A stretch of DNA of 64,000 bases from Verrucomicrobiales bacterium (GCA_030730365.1 JANQVJ010000043.1:19859-83858); one strand, 5' to 3'; positions 42,539 through 53,200 are shown, numbered from the stretch's first letter. The notes: a model not told the origin generated them from the letters alone. Translations and numbers: made by a program.

Positions 42539-43915
42539 GTGTCCGCCGACATCTACGATCAGGATCGCTCTCTCATTGAAGAGCCGCCGCGCCACTTCGC
42601 AGGGATGCTCAAGTATCTCGGGCCGGGCTTCATCCTCTCGGCTTCCATCGTGGGGTCGGGCGAACTCATCGCCACAACTGCGCTCGGAGCCGAGGCCGGC
42701 TTTGTCGCGATGTGGGTCATCATCGTGAGCTGTCTCGTGAAAGTCTTCGTGCAGCTCGAGTTCGGGAAACACGCCATTCACTCGGGCGAGACGACTTTCG
42801 AGGCGCTGAACCAGATTCCGGGACCGAAGTTTGGAAAGGGAAATTGGGCGACCTGGCTCTGGCTCGTCTTGATGCTGATCAAGCCCCTCCAGGTCGGCGG
42901 CATCATTGGCGGAGTCGGGCTCGTGCTCAACATTCTCGTCCCCTCTGTTCCCGTCTGGATCTGGGTCTGCCTCGCCGCGCCGACCGTTTCCCTGATGATC
43001 TTCCGGGGAAAATACCGCTTCATCGAAAAGCTTTCCCTCGTCATGATAGGGCTCTTCGCGCTTTTCACCCTCGCGTGCGTCATCGGAGTACAGTTCACCG
43101 AGTTTGCAATGACCCGGGGGCAGATCATCGAAGGCCTCTCTTTCTGGAACGGCATTCCCCTCGCCGCGGTAGGAGTCGCGATCGCCGCCTTCGGGATCAC
43201 CGGAGTCGGGGGTGACGAAGTCATGGCCTACAACTACTGGCTTATCGAAAAGGGCTACGCCGCCCGCACGGGACCGCGCGAAGAAACCCCGGCATGGAAT
43301 GCAAGAGCGAAGGGATGGATCAGGGTGATGTACTGGGACGCCTTTCTTTCCATGCTGGTCTACACCTTCATGACGGTTGCGTTTTACCTGCTCGGGGCCG
43401 CCATCCTGCATGCTCAGGGTCTCAAGCCCGAGGGATTCGATACGGTCAAGACGCTCTCCCGCATGTACACCGATTCGCTCGGGGGATGGGCCGAGATCGC
43501 GTTTCTCATCGGCTCCTTTTTCGTGCTCTTCTCGACTCTCTTCTCGGCACTCGCGGCGTGGAGCCGTCTTTTTTCGGATGCCTTCAGCTCGGTCGGATGG
43601 ATCGACTATCACGATCCCGCATCCCGCGGTCGCATGATCGCGATCCTGTCCTTTTTCTTCCCGGCGCTCTGGGCGCTGCTGTTCTTCTTTTTCAAAGACC
43701 CCGTCTTCATGGTCCTCGCCGGAGGCGCCATCACCGCCGCGATTCTACTGCTCGTCGTAGTCGGGGCTGTTCATTTCCGCTATCGCCGTCTTCCCGCAAG
43801 CCTGCGTCCGACGATCCTTTACGATTTCGGCTTCTGGATCAGTGCCGTTTCCATCGTATTGCTTGCCGCGCTGGCTGTTGTGAAAGCGATCGAGCAATAT
43901 CAGAGCAAAATCTGA
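42539..43915 (+). CDS. Nramp-related divalent metal transporter, atypical metal site
   Basis: A 458-aa membrane protein with about 11-12 helices and the Nramp fold order. Helix 1 reads LGPGFILSASIVGSGELIAT, where canonical Nramp has DPGN. Helix 6 reads AFGITGVGGDEVMAYNYW, where canonical Nramp has a MPHN motif. The Asp, Asn and Met that bind Mn/Fe are therefore not conserved, as in divergent Nramp relatives (some implicated in Mg or other transport). Substrate is unknown. The start is GTG at 42539, just after a pyrimidine-rich heptamer repeat. The mscL gene follows 74 bp downstream. Confidence 0.85.
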   Translation: MSADIYDQDRSLIEEPPRHFAGMLKYLGPGFILSASIVGSGELIATTALGAEAGFVAMWVIIVSCLVKVFVQLEFGKHAIHSGETTFEALNQIPGPKFGKGNWATWLWLVLMLIKPLQVGGIIGGVGLVLNILVPSVPVWIWVCLAAPTVSLMIFRGKYRFIEKLSLVMIGLFALFTLACVIGVQFTEFAMTRGQIIEGLSFWNGIPLAAVGVAIAAFGITGVGGDEVMAYNYWLIEKGYAARTGPREETPAWNARAKGWIRVMYWDAFLSMLVYTFMTVAFYLLGAAILHAQGLKPEGFDTVKTLSRMYTDSLGGWAEIAFLIGSFFVLFSTLFSALAAWSRLFSDAFSSVGWIDYHDPASRGRMIAILSFFFPALWALLFFFFKDPVFMVLAGGAITAAILLLVVVGAVHFRYRRLPASLRPTILYDFGFWISAVSIVLLAALAVVKAIEQYQSKI

Positions 43916-43989
43916 AGAGAGCATTCCCCCTCAAAAACCAATAAATTTCGCTTGTTCGCCACCCCGATTCTCATCATGGTCAAAAAATC

Positions 43990-44430
43990 ATGATCAAAGA
44001 AATCGTTAGGGACTTCAAAGACTTCGCTTTTAAAGGGAACCTGGTCGACATGGCCGTCGGTATCATTATCGGCGGCGCCTTCGGAACTGTGGTGAAGAGC
44101 ATGGTGGATGATATTTTTATGCCGGTGATCGGCTACATCACCGGCGGGGTGAATTTCAGCGACCATTATTTTGTCCTAAAAGGCACTGTCCCTGAAGGCA
44201 TGGCACTGGAGAACGCCAGGAAGATCGATGGTGCAAACCTCCTCACCTACGGAAGCTTCATCACCTCCTTCATCAGTTTCGTCATTCTCGCCTTCGTCCT
44301 TTTTCTCGTGATCAAAAAGTTCATGGCCGCACTCAAGAGGGAGTCACCTGCCGCGGCCGCAGGACCCGCAGAGGATATTTTGCTCCTGACTGAAATCCGT
44401 GACCTCCTAAAAACGCAGAAGTCAGAATAA
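43990..44430 (+). CDS. mscL: Large-conductance mechanosensitive channel
   Basis: A 146-aa inner-membrane channel that opens under hypo-osmotic tension. The N-terminal helix and TM1 (FKDFAFKGNLVDMAVGIIIGGAFGTVV, split over residues 9-36) are diagnostic. The periplasmic loop contains VNFSDHYFVLKG. TM2 is at about 88-108 (SFITSFISFVILAFVLFLVIK). A charged C-terminal helix ends with EDILLLTEIRDLLK. Length is typical of MscL (about 136-150 aa). Confidence 0.96.
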   Translation: MIKEIVRDFKDFAFKGNLVDMAVGIIIGGAFGTVVKSMVDDIFMPVIGYITGGVNFSDHYFVLKGTVPEGMALENARKIDGANLLTYGSFITSFISFVILAFVLFLVIKKFMAALKRESPAAAAGPAEDILLLTEIRDLLKTQKSE

Positions 44431-44582
44431 ACGTGAGGGGAATTTAAGCATTTTCAGGAAAGGCGATGCGGATCTGTTTCCGAATTAGGTATTCACAAGT
44501 CGTCATAAAGGTTGTTTTTGCTTTGAGATTCATCGCGTTATGGCTCTGGCGGGCGCGAGTTTTCAACCGCTTGCACGAATTT

Positions 44583-44616
44583 AAAAAACCTCTCCGATCA
44601 CTCGGAGAGGTTTTTT
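44583..44616. terminator. Bidirectional intrinsic terminator
   Basis: AAAAAACCTCTCCGA (44583-44597), a TCAC loop and TCGGAGAGGTTTTTT (44602-44616). The A-run and T-run flank a perfect GC stem, so it can terminate both strands. It lies 150 bp after mscL and 75 bp before thiG. No gene is evident between mscL and the hairpin. Confidence 0.92.
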
Positions 44617-44690
44617 GTGGCCCTTTCGAAAGCTTCCCGTAACTTCCCCTCCGCCTACCGCCCCGATTCCCCCTGAAACCTGTCCCTCCC

Positions 44691-45488
44691 GTGTCCTCGC
44701 CGCTTATCATTGCCGACCGCACTTTTTCTTCCCGCCTTATGCTCGGAACGGGGAAGTTTTCCTCGAACGAAGCGATGCGCGACGCCCTCGACGCTTCGGG
44801 TACGGAAATTGTCACCGTGGCTCTGCGCCGCGCTGATCTCAGCGGGATGAAGGACCCTTACGCGAACATCCTCGAGTTTATCGATCCAACGCGTTACCTA
44901 CTCTTGCCGAACACTTCCGGGGCAATGAACGCTGAAGAGGCTGTGCGCCTTGCCCGTCTTGCCGCCTCGGCTGGTCTGCCGAAGTGGATAAAGCTCGAGA
45001 TCCATCCCGATCCGACCTATCTCCTTCCCGATCCCATTGAAACGCTCAAGGCCGCGGAGATTCTCGTGAAAGAGGGTTTCACCGTCCTCCCTTACATCAA
45101 TGCCGATCCCGTCCTCGCAAAACGCCTTCAGGATGTCGGCACAGCCACGGTGATGCCGCTGGGGGCTCCCATCGGGTCGAATCAGGGCATCGAGACACGT
45201 CGCCAGATCGAGATCATCATTGCCCAGGCCACCGTGCCCGTCGTCATCGATGCGGGGATCGGTCGTCCCAGTCACGCCGCCGAGGCGCTTGAAATGGGAG
45301 CGGACGCCGTCCTCATCAACACCGCGATCGCCATTGCCGGTGACCCTGTCGCCGTCGCGCGGGCCTTCCGCATGGCGGTAGAGGCGGGCCGCATCGCCTA
45401 CGAATCGGGAGGGATCCCCGAAGTCTCAACCGCCGCCTCGGCCAGCAGCCCGCTGACCGGCTTTCTTTTTTCCGGCGACAAGGCTTGA
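44691..45488 (+). CDS. thiG: Thiazole synthase ThiG
   Basis: A 265-aa cytoplasmic enzyme that builds the thiazole phosphate moiety of thiamine. Conserved motifs are [18 protein letters not shown], the Schiff-base Lys101 in [36 protein letters not shown] and [12 protein letters not shown]. The start is GTG. No other thi gene is adjacent (thiS, thiH and thiF are absent from the window), and the upstream gap shows no TPP-riboswitch signature, so it is apparently a stand-alone gene, followed 30 bp later by the FAD protein gene. Confidence 0.96.
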   Translation: MSSPLIIADRTFSSRLMLGTGKFSSNEAMRDALDASGTEIVTVALRRADLSGMKDPYANILEFIDPTRYLLLPNTSGAMNAEEAVRLARLAASAGLPKWIKLEIHPDPTYLLPDPIETLKAAEILVKEGFTVLPYINADPVLAKRLQDVGTATVMPLGAPIGSNQGIETRRQIEIIIAQATVPVVIDAGIGRPSHAAEALEMGADAVLINTAIAIAGDPVAVARAFRMAVEAGRIAYESGGIPEVSTAASASSPLTGFLFSGDKA

Positions 45489-45518
45489 GCATTTTTGCCC
45501 GAGACCCGCTCCCTCCCC

Positions 45519-47099
45519 ATGACAGATCCGGCCCCCATTGACCCTTTGACGGTGGACATCATCCTGCCGCTCGACCTCTCCGAAGACGAGACCGCGCAAC
45601 GCAAGGCCGCCGGCCGCAAGCTCAAGGTGCACCCCGGCCGCATCAAGACGATGCGCCTGCAAAAGCACTCCATCGATGCGCGGAAAAAGGACATCAAAGT
45701 GCAACTGCGCTTCGAAGTCGGGATTGACGAGGCCCTCCCCGAACTCGAGCCCATCCGCCTCGACCTGCCCACCGTCACCGCGGCTCAGAAGACGGTCATC
45801 ATTGTCGGGAGTGGACCGGCCGGCATGTTCGCCGCCCTCACCGCGATCGAACGCGGCTGGCGGCCCATCGTGCTGGAACGCGGGAAGGATGCCTCGGCGC
45901 GGCGCTTTGACCTCGCCCCCATCATGCGCCACGGCACCGTCATCGAGGATTCGAACTACTGCTTCGGCGAAGGCGGAGCCGGGACCTTCTCTGACGGCAA
46001 ACTCTACACCCGTGCGACCAAAAGAGGCCCCGTGCGCAAGGTCTACGAGATCCTTGTCGCCCATGGAGCCCCCGAACGCATCCTTGTCGACTCCCATCCG
46101 CACATCGGATCGAATTTGCTCCCCAACGTCGTCAAGGCGATGCGCGAAAGTATCAACTCGGCCGGGGGCGAAGTCCGCTTCGGCGCAAAAGTGACCGACC
46201 TGCTCCTCGACGGAGGCGCCATCCGCGGCGTCGTCATCAACGGCAGCGAGGAACTGCTCGGAGACTCGGTCATTCTCGCGACCGGTCACTCGGCCCGCGA
46301 TGTCTATCGGCTCCTCGCGTCAAAAAACATCCGGCTCGAGCAGAAGGCCTTTGCCGTCGGCGTTCGCATCGAGCATCCCCAGCCGCTCATCGACAGTCTC
46401 CAGTATCATTACGAGCGCGGCCTCGAACGTCCCCGGCTCCTGCCGGCCGCGAGTTACGTCCTCGCGACGAAAGTTCGTGACCGCGGCGTGCATTCGTTCT
46501 GCATGTGTCCCGGCGGATTCATCGTTCCCGCCGCAACCGAGAATGACGAAGTCGTCGTCAACGGCATGAGCCTTTCCAAACGCGACTCCCCTTTCGCCAA
46601 CAGCGGCATGGTCGTGACCGTCGAGCCCGAGGACACGCAGGAGTTCGAGGAAGAACACGGCGTCCTCGCCGGTGTCGCTTTTCAAAAACACCTCGAGCAG
46701 GCCGCGAAAGAGGCCGGCGGCGGTGGCCAGGTCGCCCCGGGGCAGCGGGCCCTCGATTTCTTCATCCGACGCGACTCGACCGACCTGCCCGAGACCAGCT
46801 ACAAACCAGGACTAAAGGCGGCGAGGCTCGACGAGATCATGCCACTCTTTGTCGTCTCGCGCATGCGCGAAGCGCTCAAGATGTTCGGCAAACGCATGCC
46901 GGGATACATGGGTGAAGAGGCCAATCTCATCGGCTTCGAGACGAGGACGAGCTCGCCCGTGCGCATACCCCGCGATCCCGAGACCCTGCAGCATCCCGAA
47001 GTCCGCGCCCTCTTCCCCTGCGGAGAAGGCGCCGGATTCGCCGGCGGTATCGTCAGCGCCGCCCTCGACGGGATGAAGTGCGCCGAGGCGCTGGAGTGA
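45519..47099 (+). CDS. FAD-dependent protein (NAD(P)/FAD oxidoreductase family)
   Basis: A 526-aa soluble protein. A short alpha/beta N-terminal region (about 1-85) contains RLQKHSIDARKKDIKVQLRF, typical of the uncharacterised 'FAD-dependent protein C-terminal' family. A Rossmann FAD-binding motif VIIVGSGPAGMFAALTA follows, then FGEGGAGTFSDGKLYTR, VILATGHSARDVY and the C-terminal LFPCGEGAGFAGGIVSAA. The family resembles RNA-modifying or desaturating flavoproteins, but I know of no firmly established reaction. The ATG at 45519 is preferred to a TTG at 45495. It probably shares an operon with thiG. Confidence 0.88.
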   Translation: MTDPAPIDPLTVDIILPLDLSEDETAQRKAAGRKLKVHPGRIKTMRLQKHSIDARKKDIKVQLRFEVGIDEALPELEPIRLDLPTVTAAQKTVIIVGSGPAGMFAALTAIERGWRPIVLERGKDASARRFDLAPIMRHGTVIEDSNYCFGEGGAGTFSDGKLYTRATKRGPVRKVYEILVAHGAPERILVDSHPHIGSNLLPNVVKAMRESINSAGGEVRFGAKVTDLLLDGGAIRGVVINGSEELLGDSVILATGHSARDVYRLLASKNIRLEQKAFAVGVRIEHPQPLIDSLQYHYERGLERPRLLPAASYVLATKVRDRGVHSFCMCPGGFIVPAATENDEVVVNGMSLSKRDSPFANSGMVVTVEPEDTQEFEEEHGVLAGVAFQKHLEQAAKEAGGGGQVAPGQRALDFFIRRDSTDLPETSYKPGLKAARLDEIMPLFVVSRMREALKMFGKRMPGYMGEEANLIGFETRTSSPVRIPRDPETLQHPEVRALFPCGEGAGFAGGIVSAALDGMKCAEALE

Positions 47100-47110
47100 A
47101 CCTCATCGCC

Positions 47111-47212
47111 AGGGAGGGTGGACATTCCTGTCCACCTTTTCCCGGATGAAGTGTATGGAGCGTCATTGAGCCGCAACAAGGCGGACAGGATTGTCCGCCC
47201 TCCTTGATTCTT
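47111..47212. repeat. Dispersed palindromic repeat, locus E (inverted pair)
   Basis: First copy GGTGGACA-TTCC-TGTCCACC (47117-47136), identical to the core at 37687. Second copy in opposite orientation GGCGGACA-GGAT-TGTCCGCC (47180-47199), followed by CTCCTTGATTC. The changes in the second copy (T to C and A to G) preserve base pairing. Confidence 0.85.
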
Positions 47213-47283
47213 CCACGCCGCATCACGCCAATGCGCTTTTCCACCGCTTGCGGTCGGCTTTGCTTTTGCCCTAGCCTGCCTTC

Positions 47284-49401
47284 ATGCGCTGGAACCACTT
47301 TCTTCTTACTGCTCTCTGCTGTTTTCTCCCTGTGACCGTCCACGCCGAATTCACGGCCGGATCGGCGATCGTTGATGTGACGCCGAAGCAGCTCCCCGTC
47401 CTCGTTAACGGAGGCATGACGAGCCGCTCGGTCGACAAGATCAACACGCCCGTGAGCGCGCGCTCCCTCGCCTTTTCGGATGGAAAGGAAAAGCTCGTCA
47501 TCGTCGTGGTCGACAGTTGCATGATGTCCCGCGACCTCATCGACCGGGCCAAGGAGATGGCGGCGGAGAAGTCCGGCATTCCGCGGGATCGCATCCTCAT
47601 CTCCGCGACCCACACCCACACCGCCCCGGCGAGCATGGGTTGTCTCGGGACGGATGCCGACCCGGCCTACGAGATTTTCCTCACCAAAAAACTCGTCGAG
47701 GCCGTCCTCGCTCCACTGCAAAAGATGCGTCCGGCCAAAATCGGATGGGGCGAAATCGATGCCGCCGACTATACCGCGATTCGTCGCTGGGTCATCCATC
47801 CGAAACACATGCGCGAGGATCCCTTCGGCAATCTCACAGTGCGGGCGAACATGCACGCGGCGGCCAATTGGGACCACGTCACCGGACCGAGCGGCCCCGA
47901 AGATCCCATGCTCTCGATGATCTCCGTGCAGACGACAGCCGGCGAGCCCATCGGACTGCTCGCCAATTTCTCGATGCACTACTTCGGCGACAAAGACATC
48001 GGCGCGGACTACTTCGGTCTCTTTTCCAACGGCCTCCAGGAAAAGCTCGATCCCGGCAAAGCCGGCTTCGTCGCGATGATGTCCCACGGCTGCAGCGGCG
48101 ACATCTGGCGGCATGATTACGAAAAAAGCTCCGAGCGCGGCAAGGACGGTCCGACCCTCGAGCAATACTCGCAGGACATGATAGACCTCGCCCTCAAAGC
48201 GCTCGAAAGTGTCACCTACGAGGCGCCCGCCTCCATTGCCATGGCCGAGACCCGCATGACGCTGCCTTACCGCGTCCCCGACAAACAGCGGCTCGAGTGG
48301 GCGCAGAAGATCATGGCCGAAGTCGGCGATCGTCTCGTCAAAACCACCCCCGAAGTCTATGCCCGCGAGCAAATTCTGCTCCACGAAAAGCAGAAAACCG
48401 AGATCGTGGTGCAGGGATTGCGGCTCGGTGAAAACATCACCATCGCGACGACGCCGAACGAGACTTACGCCATCACCGGCTTGAAGATCAAAGCAGCCAG
48501 CCCTGCCCCGCACACCATGGTCATCGAGCTGGCAAACGGCGGTGACGGCTACATTCCTCCGCCCGAGCAACACCTTCTCGGCGGCTACAACACCTGGGCG
48601 GCGCGGTCCGCAGGACTCGAAGTCGCGGCCGAGCCGAAGATCACCGAGGCTGCCATTCAGATGCTGGAAAGCGCCACCGCCAAACCCCGCACCGACCGCC
48701 GCGCCACGGCGGGACCAGCCGCGACGAAGACGCTGGAGATGAACCCAAAAGCCTACTGGCGCCTCGACGAATTTGCCGGTCCCCGTGCGATTGATGCCTC
48801 ACCGAACGGCCTCGATGCGCTCTACGAACCGCGGGTGCTCTTCTACCTGCCCGGGCCGAACGACAAGGCTTTTGCAGAGGGTGGGATCAACCGCAGCGTG
48901 CATCTGGCGGGAGATCGGATCAGTGCGCGGATTCCTGGGATAGCCGGAGCTGATTACACCGTCTCGATCTGGTTCTGGAGCGGCACGGCAAAGGGTGTCA
49001 TGAATGGAACGGAGTGGATTTTTTCAAGGGGTTCGGACTATGGAACTCATCGAGACGGTGTTGGCATCCGTGAAACAGACTCCGGAAAACGCATCCTTGC
49101 CCTGGATTGCCCCGGAGGACCACGAGACATCCCCACAAAGACTGAAGTTCAACGCTGGAAATGGCATCATCTTGTCGTTTCCAGGAAGGGAGAGGAAATG
49201 ATACTCAGCTTCGACGGAGAAGCGCCCGAGCGGTTTGATGCAAAACCATTCATCGGTCCACAATTTGACACTTTTTTCTTCGGCGGCAGTTGCACCGGAG
49301 ACGGGAATTTCGAAGGTCGCCTCGACGAGATCGCCGTTTTTGATCGGGCGCTTAGTGTCGAAGAGATTACCGGCCTCTTCCAAAAAGGCACCGCGAACTG
49401 A
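47284..49401 (+). CDS. Secreted neutral/alkaline ceramidase-like protein fused to a LamG domain
   Basis: A 705-aa exported protein with a signal peptide (about 1-21, ending VTVHAE). The N-terminal part (about 22-470) resembles the neutral/alkaline non-lysosomal ceramidase N-terminal fold common in PVC bacteria: FTAGSAIVDVTP, ILISATHTHTAPASMG (metal-binding His cluster), LANFSMHYFGD and MMSHGCSGDIW. The C-terminal part (about 480-700) is a LamG/concanavalin-like domain (YWRLDEFAGPRAIDASPNG, YTVSIWFWSG, GRLDEIAVFDRALS). Ceramidase activity is not proven; a carbohydrate- or lipid-linked amidase is possible. Confidence 0.85.
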   Translation: MRWNHFLLTALCCFLPVTVHAEFTAGSAIVDVTPKQLPVLVNGGMTSRSVDKINTPVSARSLAFSDGKEKLVIVVVDSCMMSRDLIDRAKEMAAEKSGIPRDRILISATHTHTAPASMGCLGTDADPAYEIFLTKKLVEAVLAPLQKMRPAKIGWGEIDAADYTAIRRWVIHPKHMREDPFGNLTVRANMHAAANWDHVTGPSGPEDPMLSMISVQTTAGEPIGLLANFSMHYFGDKDIGADYFGLFSNGLQEKLDPGKAGFVAMMSHGCSGDIWRHDYEKSSERGKDGPTLEQYSQDMIDLALKALESVTYEAPASIAMAETRMTLPYRVPDKQRLEWAQKIMAEVGDRLVKTTPEVYAREQILLHEKQKTEIVVQGLRLGENITIATTPNETYAITGLKIKAASPAPHTMVIELANGGDGYIPPPEQHLLGGYNTWAARSAGLEVAAEPKITEAAIQMLESATAKPRTDRRATAGPAATKTLEMNPKAYWRLDEFAGPRAIDASPNGLDALYEPRVLFYLPGPNDKAFAEGGINRSVHLAGDRISARIPGIAGADYTVSIWFWSGTAKGVMNGTEWIFSRGSDYGTHRDGVGIRETDSGKRILALDCPGGPRDIPTKTEVQRWKWHHLVVSRKGEEMILSFDGEAPERFDAKPFIGPQFDTFFFGGSCTGDGNFEGRLDEIAVFDRALSVEEITGLFQKGTAN

Positions 49402-49492
49402 GACCAAACCGGGTTGAATCCCCCATTCGACCCTCTTCAATCGACAATCCGCCTTGCGTAACGACCGGTTCTGAGACAAGAATCTCCACATT

Positions 49493-50203
49493 ATGGGCAG
49501 AGCATTTGAATACAGGCGTAAGTCGAAAGAAGCGAGATGGGACAAGATGTCCAAGACCTTTCCGAAAATCGGCAAAGCCATCACGATGGCGGCGAAGGAA
49601 GGCGGCAACGATCCCGTAAACAATTCCAAGCTGCGCCTCGCGATTCAGGCGGCAAAAGCGGCGAACATGCCGAAGGACAACGTCGATTCCGCGATCAAGC
49701 GGGCCTCGGGCAAGGACGCGGCCGACATCAAGGAGATCAACTACGAGGGCAAAGGCCCTCACGGGGTCATGATCTTCGTCGAGTGCGCGACGGACAATAC
49801 CAACCGCTCCATCGCGAACATCAAAACTTACTTCAATAAAACCGGTGGCGAGATCCTCCCGAGCGGGGCGCTGAACTTCCTTTTCAAGCGAAAGGCGGTC
49901 ATCGAGTTCGAAGTGAAGCCCGGCATGGAGGTCGAAGAGGTCGAACTCAGTCTAATCGACTCCGGCCTCGAAGAACTCGAAGTGGAAGATGGGATCGCAT
50001 ACGCCTACGGCGACTTCACCGACTTCGGAAGCCTCACGGCCGGAGTGGAAGCCCTCGGCATCGAAATTAGAAAAGCCGATCTCCAGCGCATCCCCGACAA
50101 TCCCAAGGACTTCACCGAAGAACAGATCAACGACATCGAAGTGCTCCTCGACAAGCTCGACGACGACGAAGACGTCCAGGCGGTCTTCACGGATGTGAAT
50201 TGA
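49493..50203 (+). CDS. yebC: YebC/PmpR (TACO1) family regulator
   Basis: A 236-aa cytoplasmic protein of the YebC/TACO1 family, linked in recent work to translation of difficult motifs and earlier to transcription control. Signatures are [21 protein letters not shown] at the N-terminus (slightly different from the usual AGHSKW start), [35 protein letters not shown] and [17 protein letters not shown] (split across neighbouring segments). The acidic C-terminus is typical. It stands between the ceramidase-like and PVC dehydrogenase genes with no obvious operon partner. Confidence 0.94.
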   Translation: MGRAFEYRRKSKEARWDKMSKTFPKIGKAITMAAKEGGNDPVNNSKLRLAIQAAKAANMPKDNVDSAIKRASGKDAADIKEINYEGKGPHGVMIFVECATDNTNRSIANIKTYFNKTGGEILPSGALNFLFKRKAVIEFEVKPGMEVEEVELSLIDSGLEELEVEDGIAYAYGDFTDFGSLTAGVEALGIEIRKADLQRIPDNPKDFTEEQINDIEVLLDKLDDDEDVQAVFTDVN

Positions 50204-50233
50204 CCCCTCCCGCGATGGCGGTGAGTTGAAGGC

Positions 50234-50262
50234 TTTTCAGCGGCATCGTCTCTCGCTACAGT
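50234..50262 (+). promoter_or_regulatory. Promoter abutting the PVC dehydrogenase gene
   Basis: TTTTCA (50234-50239), a 17-bp spacer and TACAGT (50257-50262), then 7 nt to the ATG at 50270. Confidence 0.45.
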
Positions 50263-50269
50263 GCGGGCC

Positions 50270-53200
50270 ATGAACCGGTTGGCCCTCTTTCTTTCCCTCG
50301 CCCTCTCGCTCAGCTTTAGCCTCCTGCGGGCGCAGGAGAGCGCCCCGGCGATTTCTCCCGACGGCATTGTCAATCTGCTTTCCGATCCGTCCCTCGCGGG
50401 ATTCGCGGCGCACCTGAATCCGACCGCTTCCCTTTCGGACGATCCGAAAAAGATCTGGGCGATTGGCGAAGACGGCGTCATGCAGGTCAGCGGCGAAGGC
50501 ATGGGCTACCTGCGGACGAAGCAGGCCTACCGCGACTACCATCTCGTGATCGATTACCGCTGGGACGAGCGCACTCTCGCGAACCGAGCCGATCGGGCGA
50601 GGGACTGCGGCCTTTTGCTCCATGCCTTCGGACCCGATGGCGCTTACGGGAACACCTGGATGAGCTGCATCGAGGCCCAGCTCATCGAAGGCGGCTCGGG
50701 GGATATCCTCGTCCTCGCGGCAAAGGAAGGCGACGGTCCGCCCGCCTCGACAAAGGTGACGGCCGAAGTAAAGAATGATCGCGACGGCGAGCCGGTCTGG
50801 ACGAAGGGCGCGGCCAAAGTGACTTTTCCCGCCGAGGGCAAAACGATGGCGCGGGTGAACTGGCGCGACCGCGATCCCGACTGGGCCGATGTGAAAGGCT
50901 ACCGGGGACCGAAGGACATCGAGAATCCACTCGGTGAATGGAACCGCCTCGAAGTCATCTGCGCGGGCGCCTCGATCCGCATCCTCCTCAACGGCGAGCT
51001 CGTCAACGAAGTGACCGACTGCCATCCCGCAGCGGGCTTCATCGGGCTCCAGAGCGAATACGCGGCCTGCACGATCCGCCGGCTCGAGCTACATCCCCTC
51101 GGCACTTTTACGGAGAAATGGGAAGAGGAAAAGCGCTCGGGCGACATGGGCTATTCCGTCTCGGGAGAGAGCATCCCGCCGCGCCGCCTTCCCCTCAGTC
51201 CCGGGGAAAGCGCGAAACTCTGGGAGATCGACGGCGACTACGAGGTGCAACTCGTCGCGTCCGAGCCGCTCACCTGTGATCCGGTCGATGTCGTCTGGGA
51301 CGCGCAGGGGCGCATGTTCGTCGCCGAGATGGGCGACTATCCCCTGCCCCTCGCCGACGGATCAAATCTCTCGCGCATCCGCCTGCTCACTGACGAAAAC
51401 GGAGACGGTGTCATGGACAAGGCAGTGACCTGGGCCGACAGGCTCGACCATGTCCAGGGGCTTATGCCGATGCGCGGAGGACTGCTCGCGACAACGCGGA
51501 CGGCGATTCTTTTCCTCGAAGACACCGACGGGGACAATGTCGCCGATATGCGGAAAACGCTCTTCACAACGAACGACCCGAGTCACAACCAGCTCCAAGT
51601 CTCGAGCCCGCGCTACGGTCTCGACAATTTCGTTCATCTCAACAACGGCATCGACGGCAAAGAGATCTATCCGGTCGATGAGCCTGACAAAAAGCTCGAT
51701 TTCACCCGCCTGAATCTGCGCTACAACCCGCGCACCGGCGAGATGACTCCCGCCACCGGGGTTGGACAATATGGCGGTTCGATCGATGACTACGGTCGCC
51801 ATTTCTTCAATACGAACCGCAACCCCGTCATCTTTGCGGTGATGCCACTCGACGTCGTGCAGCGCAACCCTCTCGCTGGAATCACGACCGGCCAGGAGGA
51901 CATCCAGGAGCCCGGTGCCCCGGTCTACCCCGTCGCCCTCAGCCACACGACCTCGGCAGCACACGCCGGCACCCACACCGCAGCGTGCGGGCTCGGCGTC
52001 TATCGCGGCGATCTTATACCCGACATGACCGGCGAGGTCTTCGTCTGCGATCCGACCGCCCAGCTCGTGACCCGCAACCGGCTCTTGCCGGCGGGATCAA
52101 CCTTTGTGGCGGAGCGGGTCGGAGAAAAGCGCGACTTCCTCGTCTCGGGCGACGAATGGAGCCGTCCCGTCCAGGTCCGCAACGGCCCTGACGGAGCGCT
52201 CTACGTTTGCGACATGTATCGCCGCTTCATCGATCATGCCCGCTTCTTTCCCGAAGACTTCGCGAAGTCGCACTACATGCGGGCCGGCTTTGACCAGGGC
52301 CGCATCTGGCGAATCGTGCCGAAGGGGAAAAAGGCCGGGCCCATCACCGCCCTGCCGACCGAAACCGGCGCCCTTGTCGCGCGCCTCGGACACGTCAACG
52401 GCTGGCAGCGGACCGAAGCACAGCGACTCCTCGTCGAAGGGCAGGACAAAGCCGCGATTCCCCTGCTGAAGAAACTTCTCTCGGCAAGCCCTTCACCGAA
52501 AACCACCGTCCACGCGATCTGGACCCTTGCCGGACTCGACGCACTGGACGCCGCCACTTTGAAAGAAGTCCTCGAGACCGCGACCGATCCCGGATTGCTC
52601 GAAAATGCCCTTCTCGCCGCCCACGGAACCGGACAAAGCTCGGCCCTGCTCGATGCGATTGCAGTCGCCATGAAAAAAGACGCGCCGCGGATGCGCTTTC
52701 TCGCGATTTCACTGCTCACCGATCTGAAGCTCACTTCCGAACAGCTCTCCGCCCTCGTGAGTGCGACTCCGGCGGATGCCTGGCTGCGCAAGGCGATCTT
52801 TGCCTCGGCGCCCGATCTCGTCCCGGCGACTTTGCTCGCCCTGCTTACTGATGAAAAATTCAGCGCCCTGCCCGCCGCGGTGACGAGCCCGGTCCTTACT
52901 GACTTTGCCCGGCTCACCGCAGCGCGGGGCGATACCGGAGAAATCGCGAAACTGCTCGCCACTCTCGCCAAAGATCCGACTCCGGCGACTTTTGCGCTTG
53001 TTCAGGGGCTCTCCGAAGGCCTCGCCCGCAGCCCGCTGAAGCAGAAAAACCTCGCCTCACTCATCGGCGCGAAGCTGCCCGAACTCGGCGAAGGCACAGC
53101 CCGGCTCGAGGCGGCTTTGAATCAGGCAACGACGATCGCTCTCAACACGAAGGCGACGGAAGAAGCGCGCCTCGCCGCGCTCACCCTCGTGAGTCAGCGA

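Noticed and set aside
44431..44690. Possible TPP riboswitch upstream of thiG
   Set aside because: The conserved CUGAGA and ACCUGAUCUGG-type elements are absent; only a bidirectional terminator is present.
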